Source: Obelidium mucronatum (lineage: Eukaryota; Chytridiomycota; Chytridiomycetes; Chytridiales; Chytriomycetaceae). Taken from it: a stretch of DNA of 64,000 bases. The notes beneath the pieces were generated by a model that worked only from the letters and a program-made list of their open reading frames with translations, did not search any database and had not been told where the DNA came from. The stretch spans positions 214,155 to 278,154 of the forward strand of contig JAIVFH010000041.1 in NCBI GenBank assembly GCA_025765595.1. The letters are read 5' to 3'. The stretch's first letter is position 1. Each line of letters begins with the position of its first letter. The translations under genes were made by a program, and so were the position numbers. Below are positions 56,664-64,000 of this stretch, piece after piece.

Positions 56664-59600
56664 TTACTCCAGCTTGACAACCCTCTTCAACCGTCTCTCT
56701 TCAGTATCATATGCATACAACTTGGTGTGGCATTCCCCAATCAACTGCGCCAAGAAATTCACACGCCCTGTCAATTCACCACTAGACCACAATCCCATAC
56801 GATCAGTTGCAATTTGGCCCGTCAAAGTTGCCAGCTCCTTTTCATACTGCGCCACCTTTACCAATTCATCACCCATCAAGACCTTGACTGTTTTGAGTCC
56901 CATAATTGCAGCGTACTTCTTGTCATTCAAAAGACGTGTGAATGCAGTTTTGTGAACAGGTCTGCCAGCTCTGATGGTGTATGGACGACCTGTGTACAAA
57001 TATAAGGAATGGAGAAGAGGAAAAACGTTAAAAAAGAAAAAAAATCCTACCTTCTTGCAACCCAACACTGATCAATCCCGCCCGTTCAATAGCCTGAATT
57101 GGACTCTCATCGCCCTTAAACAGAGGGTGGAATCTCAAATCATCATACGAGACTTCATCATACTTTGTAAGCAACTGAATAATCTTCCACATTTGCACAG
57201 CATTCCAATCCTTCTTTCCAGCAACATCACCACCTGCAGACAACCCAACGTCTTCAAATAATCCAATCTTGCGGATTTCCGTCTCGGTTCTCACCACAAT
57301 GTCATTGAATGCTTTCCTAACGGCGGCTGTCAATTCTTCAGGCGTTGCACTAGCAGCGTCGCTCAAGTCGACTTGGTGTTCCCCACTGCGGTTCAGTCGG
57401 AGCTTTTTGAGCAGCGATGTATCGCCGGCTACAACTGCTCGATGGCGTTGAGCCTTCAAGGCGGCTTTGGTTTTTTGCATGAGTTGCTCAAGATCACTCA
57501 AACGCCCTCCTAACGCTCGAATGTACTCTTCAAGCTCAGTTGGGAGTTTCTGTGTTGGTTGGAGACCGAGGCGGCGGTAGGCATACGTAATGGAGGAGTT
57601 GTAAGATGCATCGGCCAATGTAATTGTATCAACAGTTCTGCTTGGAATAGCTTGAGGTTTTTTTTGTTTTGTTTTAGCAAATTCGGAGTAAAAAGGCCAA
57701 TTGAAACCAACCTCTTCCCAAAAACTTGACAGCTGCTGGATTGTCACTCAAGAAAACAACTTGAGCAATGTGGAGTTCCGTGAGAGAAGCAGCCCATTCG
57801 GCAGCCATTTCATAAACAAACGCTTGTTTTGCCTTTTCGTTTGACAAGAACCCTTCAATCACAACAATCGGATATTGAATCTCTGGAACAGAAGCGAGAA
57901 TATTTTCAGCATCGGAAATTTCATTCAAGCTGGCAGCACGCGAGTGGGTCAAGTGATGGTGGTTGTCAACTGCAGATTCGTTCCTAACGACTTGAGAGGA
58001 CGTAATGCTGTTCATTGCGATAGTCGCAATTTCAAAGATCTTGCGCACTTGCGACTCTACAGTAGATGAAAATCCTGTGGACAAAGTAGAGCCCGTATTT
58101 CAGCTTTTTTTGTTGTTGCATGATACAGAATACCACTGACCTGCTTTCACCCCAGTTCCAGCAGTTACTAAGGTATCCAACACAGCACCAGAGCTTACAG
58201 TCCAGTTGAACATTGGGAAACAACCGATTTGCGATGCCAAACGATTCAGCATAACATGGTCTGGTTGATTAATGAGGTCATCCAAATTAATTCTCAAAAC
58301 GTAAGGCTCCGTCTTTGTGCATTTTTCAATCAAATCGCCAGAACGAGTTCCCTTAGGTCCATGAATCAACATGGCAGTTTCTACAAAGGGGTATTAAAAC
58401 AAACAGGAAAAAAAAATATATAAACATAAACATGTATCAAAACGAGAAACAAATAAATAAGACAAAATACCTGGTGTATCTTTCAAATACATCATCAACT
58501 TTGCTTCATGTTCCTTTCTCTCCAACAACGCATCCGAAATACCATTTGCCTCGTCATCTTGGCCCTGTTCAGACTTTGGCAACTCGCCGTAGACAAGGTT
58601 CATCACAGAGTCCTTGACGAATTCAATAACATCATGAAGGCGTGACGAATACTTTTGGACACTGAAGCGCTCGGTAATCGTGTTTGTAACAAAGAAGACT
58701 CTCATTGGGTCAAAGATGAGGAACGAAATGAAAGCCAAAATAGCCAAAATGATTGGGAACTATTTTTGATGGAAGAAAACAACAATGTTTTTTAAAAAAA
58801 ATTAAAAAACATGACCCGAAAGAAAGAGAAAAGATGTTTACACTGATTCTGGGATGATCGCGCACAAAGTTGAAGATCACATTCCGTGGAAGAGCGGGTT
58901 CGTAGGATACAAACACAGTAGTTCCATCAATCGTTTTTCCATTCATACAGACTCTTGCAGAAGTAGCCGCGCGAGAACTCAAGAATTGAATGTGTCCGAC
59001 TTTTGGAGAGTCCTTGGCTGCGCCGGGTTGGACAACGACAGAATCAATCTTTCCAAATCCTCTGAATTCATTGTAGAGTTGTTCGATTGGGAGTTCTGGG
59101 CCCTTGAAGGTCAAATTGATGCTATCAAAAAAAAAAATGATAAAAAGAGTAAGCACGAAAAAAAAAAAAATGTGGATTCAATGGGTGCAAAAAAAAAGCT
59201 CACCGAGATGAAGGGATGCTCGATCGAAGATCTTCGATCCATGGTACTCCTTCGACAGGATGCGCTTTTAACTTTGTTCCCAGAGTCAAGAGTGATCGCA
59301 ATCCAGACTTCCCGTCAACATACTTATCGATCGTTTCAAATGCTTCCTTCTTGTCTCCTTCGTACAAGAAACGGACTAATAGACCTCCTTCCTAAAAGAA
59401 AAAAAGAAAGAAAAAAAGAAAAGAATCAGTTAAAAAGAAAAATAAAGCAGTTGTGGCAAACCTTAATTGATGAGACTGAATTCAAGTAAGTGAAGCGACC
59501 CTTGAATTCTTCTGCGGGAGGGATCATAATTTTCTTGGCATCTTCCTTCAATTGGTTGGCGTAAAACCGGGCGTAGACATGACGTGGGTCCCACCTTGAA

Positions 59601-59939
59601 TTAGGTTGTTCAACCACCAACCACAAAAGACACACCTTTTAAAAAAAAAAAGTGGTACCTCGACAGCTTAACTGGGAACACTCCCTCGAACCAAATAGCC
59701 AATGGTGTTCCCTTTGGAGGAGCTTCAGTTGCAGTGATTGTCGAGGCAGAAGGACTGGCCACACTTGTGTTAGACGCCAGCCTTCGATCAACCTTCAACT
59801 TTGTTGTAGCGTATGCGCCGCTCGTTGAAGACAAACGAAACGGCAGAACACTTCCGAGTGCATTGAATTGATGTGCTGTGGTGAACTTGAGCTGGTGTTG
59901 GAGACCCAGCGGCCTTATGAGCAGTGCGATATTTCGCAT
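56664..59939 (-). CDS. YME2: Mitochondrial escape protein 2 (RRM plus AAA-like)
   Basis: Inner-membrane protein of fungal mitochondria needed for mtDNA maintenance. Nine exons join in frame by GT-AG introns: 59939-59659, 59594-59462, 59391-59204, 59121-58842, 58759-58471, 58380-58141, 58074-57712, 57650-57051, 56989-56664 (899 aa; yeast 850). The basic head (RNIALLIRPLGLQHQ) is a likely mitochondrial presequence. WFEGVFPVKLSRWDPRHV and an RRM (LTFKGPELPIEQLYNEFRG, about 201-290) face the matrix; FPIILAILAFISFLIF (about 295-310) spans the membrane; the C-terminal NTPase-like part has GPKGTRSG (about 398-405, Walker A-like) and PIVVIEGF (about 540-547), and FLSDNPAAVKFLG. The Walker A lysine is replaced in the strict GKS position, as often in this family. 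No break seen in nine exons. Confidence 0.93.
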
Positions 59940-60004
59940 AAAGAAAATTTGAGCATTTCCTTGCCACGTTGTTCCTCATTATAACCCTTCCGATAAATGG
60001 CTTT

Positions 60005-61509
60005 TTATTTCAAATCCACATATTTGGACAATGAGTCAGTTCCATTTGTTGGAATGGAGCTTTTCAATCGCAATAATGTCGATAGCAAGCCGTGAATCTC
60101 AACGTTTTTGAATGCGGGGATCTCTTCCGGAATCGTCTTGAATGCCGGACCGCCTGCCAAGAATATAGCTCGCATATCTGGATGAGAATTGTTATAGCCA
60201 TGCATTCCCTTGATATCGAAGGGCTTGCTCAAAACTCCTTGCACGCGTTTAGAGACTGCCCAACCCTAATCCATTTAAAACATCAGAGTTGGCCTATCTT
60301 TTGGAGGGAGGTTTAAGAATCAATCAAAGGAAAGAAACTCACGGGTTCAGGAAGAACGACAATCGGGCCAATTCTCTCATTTCCACGATACTCAAATTCC
60401 GCAGGACAATCATCCCGTTTCCACACTTGCCAGTTCCCACTCGTCAGACTTGCCTGTTTCCAATGATGAAACAATTCATTGAGATCTTCTCCTTCGTTTG
60501 GGTAAACGTGAACGACAACGTCATCCACAATAGAAAACCTCGCGCTATCCACAAAATCATCCAAAAACACAAACTTCTCACGCGTATTTCCAAGCCCCAT
60601 CCCGTGATCCGAAACAACCACGACATTCACAACATCCCACCAATTCCTACCACTCAAGCCTTCAACTCCTTTCAGGAGCCGCAAGATGCTAGCATCCAAA
60701 TCCTTCAGCTCCTTTTCCACTTGTTTCGATTCAGGACCGTACATGTGGCCTGCGTGATCAACATCACTCAAATACAGCCCCAAAAACACAGGTCTCCTCA
60801 TGATCAGCCGCATTCAACCACTGCAACCCTAAATCAACTCTCCCCACATGATCCACTCTCCAATCCCACTCTCTCGCGAAACTAGGTGCAACACCACGTA
60901 TCGTGGCAGTCGAGCCCGGCCACATGACGACTCCCGTAGGCACATTTTCCCGTCAGACGTGCACCAAATGGGTTCGCCTGCCTCCCACCAAAAAGACTGC
61001 TTCTGAGACGTGAAGTCCATGTAATCAAAAGTAAGGTTTGTTGGCTTGTCGCGAAAAAGGTTCCCGACGATCCCGTGGACGGATGGGTATAGGCCTGTAA
61101 CGATTGTGTAGTGGTTCGGCCAAGTGAGGGTTGGGAAGGATGGTATCATGTAAGGAGCGTGGATCCCGTGAGATGCTTTTTTTTTTGTGGCGTTTTTTTT
61201 TGTTGTTTTTTGGTTTTTTGGTAAGAGCGCGACTGCGGGATACATGGGTTGGTGAACTTTACCAATGGCTTGAAGGGTTGGAGTGATGCCTCTTTTCAAG
61301 TATTCGGCACGTACTCCATCCAGGGAAATGAGGATGGTGGTTCTTGAGTCAAAGGTGATAAAGGAGGACGAAGGGTGTTGGGATGCCGTCATTGCCAAGA
61401 TGGACAACAATATGGCGGTTCCACAGATACATAGCCATGTACTCCTTCTACTCTTGTTGTTTGTAGATTGGGGTTGAGGTGACGTCAAAAGTGGTGTTGT
61501 TTCTGACAT
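60005..61509 (-). CDS. Nucleotide pyrophosphatase/phosphodiesterase (ENPP type)
   Basis: ENPP enzymes split phosphodiester or pyrophosphate bonds of extracellular or vacuolar nucleotides with two zinc ions. Three exons: 61509-61263, 61175-60343, 60265-60005 (446 aa as spliced). Residues about 25-46 form a signal anchor (CGTAILLSILAM). Metal and catalytic residues are all visible: ISLDGVRAEYL (Asp), FPTLTWPNHYTIVTGLYP (Thr nucleophile, Asn), LSDVDHAGHMYGP (Asp, His), VVSDHGM (Asp-His) and GMHGYNNSHPDM (His). Within exon 2 a stretch at about 60940-60800 follows the family (GVVMWPGSTATIRG, then VDLGLQWLN) only in a shifted frame: one base is lost in AAAA near 60945 and one gained near 60810, and the changes cancel. 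Left uncorrected, the frame hits a stop at 60829. Either an assembly error or a real lesion. Shares a short spacer with YME2 (65 bp). Confidence 0.8.
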
Positions 61510-61852
61510 ACTTTTTATTGAGAAAAGCAAAGCAACTCTGCGCAAAAACCGAGAACAGACTGAACAGGCTCAAAACAGGGACGGCTTCGAAGATCGCGTC
61601 AAGGATCATCTCACAAGAAGCGAAGGAAATGTTGTGCGCAGCTCATGGCGCGCCCAACTCTAAATTCGCAAACAAGCTCAACAGGGACAGCATAAGTTTT
61701 GACGCGGGTTTTTTGTGGCTTTGATGATGCAATTGCTGTTCAAACAGCGACAAGTTGTCGATCTTGTACTTGAGCCATCTCTTGACTCCCACTTTGATCA
61801 TCACGCGGTCATTTGGCAGACATGTTCTTGTATTCTGGCATTAGTTTTTGGA

Positions 61853-62690
61853 TTATTCTGGCAGGAGAGAGTTAAATTTGATATTGGCACTGGTTGATTT
61901 TGACTCAACTTGTTGTAAACGAATCACTCGGGTGTAAGGATTCTGATGCTCCACATCATCATCGTTGAGATTGCAATTATCCAAATAACTGTAATCATTA
62001 TCATCATCGCGATCACCCGTCAAGATCTTCGTCTTCATCTTTTGTAGCCCCGACAGTAGTCCACAGAAGCGGTGGTGGTGTCTGAGTCGCTTACATCTGA
62101 ATTGGAAGTAGCAGTGTCATGGTTCCCATAGCAATCCTTCATGTACTCTAAAAAAGAAGGAATAAAAGATTCTGGAATCCCAGCAGTGTATCGGGTTGTA
62201 TTCACGGGGCGCTTGCGAGAGCCAATCTGACCTTGAACAAAGACGTGTGAGATGCCCATTTCTTCGCGGAAACGCTTGCACTTGAGGCTTGCAACAGCAA
62301 AAGAAACGAATTCAGGATCGACAAGTCTCACAATGTCAGTCCATGCTCGGTAACGTAGGGTGTTGGGTGTGTTGTTTGCAAGACGCGTTTCAGGAGGCTT
62401 CGGAAACGGCGCCAATGAAGCTGAAGACAGCAACGCATTGAATGGTCTGTTTTTGCGGGAGTAACTGGGGGCGTTTTTCCTGATGATTCAGCCAAGAGAC
62501 ATGTGAGGTGGGAGACATGGTTTGACAAACAGCTGAGGTCCGCTTTCAGAGAGAGCACGCGTTTTTCAGCCTCGCTCAGGCAGCAGCGCTGGTCGGCAAT
62601 TGTCTCTAGCGAATGTGCATGCAGCCGCTGGAACGACAGCGTCGCTGTGGGATTTGTGGAGAGTGAGAGTATTGACATCATTTCTTGCAT
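61853..62690 (-). pseudogene. Unrecognised acidic-tailed protein, frame-broken
   Basis: The first part (62690 to about 62440) starts MQEMMSILSLSTNPTATLSF, then has a heptad-like SEAEKRVLSLKADLSCLSNH (short coiled coil). It stays in the same protein style only after a one-base change near a run of five A (about 62450), continuing PKPPETRLANNTPNTLRYRA and WTDIVRLVDPEFVSFAVASL. A second change near 62035 leads to a very acidic tail (GDRDDDNDYSYLDNCNLNDD). No known domain. Its ATG is 17 bp from the FHA ATG on the other strand, so the true starts must overlap or differ. Confidence 0.4.
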
Positions 62691-62706
62691 TTCTTGGACG
62701 CCAAAA

Positions 62707-64000
62707 ATGTCGCGCAAAACGGTCATCACGGACACGGACAGCGAGAGCGACGCCGACGCGCAACCGCGCGGCGCCGACGCGTGCCGGCGTCTGCGCCCGG
62801 CTCGGCGGCGCGCGGCGGCGGCGGCGTGAACAGCAGCAGCGCCAGCGCGCCGAAGCCGCAGCTGGCCCACCGCGGCGCAGACAGCGACGCCGACGAAGAC
62901 GCCGACGACGACGCCGACGCCGAAGACGACGCGGCGCTCGAGCGGCTGCGCGCCGAGTGTCTTGCGCACGTGGCGCTGTGTCTGGACGGCGCGGGCGGCG
63001 GCGGCGGCGGCGGCGCACACAAACACAGGCGCGCGGTAAGAAGCGGCTCTCTTGCGCGCGCGGCTAACCAGGCGCTTCTTCGACCAGCCCGTGGCCACGC
63101 TGCGCATCTTCGAGGGCGCCCAGGTGTCGTCCGAGATCGTCGTGCCCGTCTACGCGCGGCTTCACTGTCCTCGGCCGCATCGTCAGGGATGTGTATGAAA
63201 ACAATTCTCTGGAGTTCCCGTACGATGGCGTCTCGGCTGTTCACGCCCTTCTCGAAGTCACCCCACTTTCGGACACCCAGCCTAACCCCAACAACCGAAT
63301 ATATTCATTTTGTCGAAGACCTGCATTCAACCAATGAAACTTGTCTAGGTCCCGATGCTACTTATCCTTTGATTCCTCGAAGGGCCTATCAATTATCTCA
63401 TGGCTCGTTTATTTCGTTTGGCCCTGTCAAGTGTATCTATGAATTTGCTTCTGCACCTCCCTCTTCTTCTGCTGTTGTTTCTCCTGTCGCTATTTCAAAG
63501 GTTTGTATTCGTTTTTTATTCTTTGCCGTCAAAGTCGTCGTATCTCATGTGTGGCAAAGCACGCGAATCCAAAATCCACACTCATCCAACCTTTTTTCTC
63601 CACTTGCAGCCTGAATTACGAGACCAGTCCACCTCCACAACGTCATTCGGGATAGATGTGTCAACCAGCACAGAAGATTTAATTGATTCCTCGTCGCCTG
63701 TCCGGAAAAACCAACTACACCCACTGCATCCAATTCCGGAAGATTCAAAACACCATCTGCGTCAGCTTCACTACATAACTCTCTCAACTCAACATCAACA
63801 CCGCAGTCGTCTCTCTTTGCGCCGACCCAAATTATTCCTTCTCCAGTCAATGAGCCAACCCAACTTATATCTAATTTCGAAGTGAATGAAGATGACAATG
63901 ATGGTGATTCAAATGGGACAGCAGAAGAGCCTGTAATCTTTGGAGGGATAACCAAAAAGGTCAATTTCAGGAATACAATTGTAGTTGACGGTGGTGGCAC
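62707..64000 (+). pseudogene. FHA-domain protein, 5' part, several one-base shifts
   Basis: FHA domains bind phosphothreonine; such proteins act in DNA-damage signalling, transcription or the cell cycle. ATG at 62707 gives MSRKTVITDTDSESDADAQP, an acidic head, then a second Asp/Ala-rich acidic run and a Gly tract. A 36-bp GT-AG intron (about 63037-63072) precedes FFDQPVATLRIFEGAQVSSE. The FHA core is spread over frames: GFTVLGRIVRDVYENNSLEF, SAVHALLEV, then YIHFVEDLHSTNETCLG and YQLSHGSFISFGPVKCIYEF, matching the usual LGR, HA, EDLxSTNGT and LxxGDxIxFG order. Shifts are at about 63155, 63290 and 63705 (the last in a run of five A). An intron (63501-63609) leads to a Ser/Thr/Pro-rich region that runs off the window. 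Resembles MDC1/NBS1-type FHA; identity not settled. Confidence 0.6.

Noticed and set aside
62566..63244. Arg/Ala-rich frames of 150-260 aa on both strands
   Set aside because: Low-complexity translations of a GC-rich tract in the wrong frames; only the acidic FHA-gene frame makes biological sense.

Overview
The window looks like a chromosome segment of a repeat-rich, early-diverging fungus, probably a chytrid or relative. This is an inference: short GT-AG introns (about 36-95 bp), a fungal-type YME2 gene, a VRG4-type GDP-mannose transporter, a family-17 glycosyltransferase, and DNA transposons and Ty1/copia and Ty3/gypsy elements of kinds common in fungi. No ribosomal RNA and no intact tRNA gene was seen.

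Layout. (1) 1-20.3 kb is transposon-derived. A 9,514-bp unit is present twice head to tail (1275-10788 and 10789-20302) with a single substitution noticed. Each unit carries a broken SET-domain gene facing a 5'-truncated TET/JBP-like 2-oxoglutarate dioxygenase gene, wrecks of two copia elements, the left end of a CAC-type DNA transposon and a small inverted-repeat element. The left edge cuts a gypsy pol gene. (2) 20.3-33 kb is a gene island: VRG4 Golgi GDP-mannose transporter, a 61-aa two-exon gene, an NXPE/PC-esterase-like membrane protein, a GT17 glycosyltransferase and the bifunctional purine enzyme ATIC (ADE16/17). VRG4 and GT17 share a G-rich 26-bp box at nearly the same distance from their ATGs. 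(3) 33.3-56.6 kb is a second transposon graveyard: a third copia family, two non-adjacent halves of pogo-like transposases (one next to a captured VRG4 fragment), the 5' half of copia family 2 with LTR and primer-binding site, a gag fragment holding three dated insertions (two LTRs and a 3.5-kb Tc1-like element with about 125-bp inverted repeats), and a complete 4,360-bp CAC-ended transposon with TA target duplication. (4) 56.6-64 kb is a second gene island: YME2 (nine exons), an ENPP-type phosphodiesterase, an unrecognised acidic protein and the 5' part of an FHA-domain gene that runs off the window.

The host genes point to secretory-pathway glycosylation (VRG4, GT17, perhaps the esterase), purine synthesis, mitochondrial inner-membrane/mtDNA maintenance (YME2) and chromatin/DNA-damage signalling (FHA). 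Several coding regions carry isolated one-base frameshifts, often in short homopolymers, which suggests residual assembly errors as well as genuine decay. Exon joins were read by eye from splice signals and reading-frame continuity.
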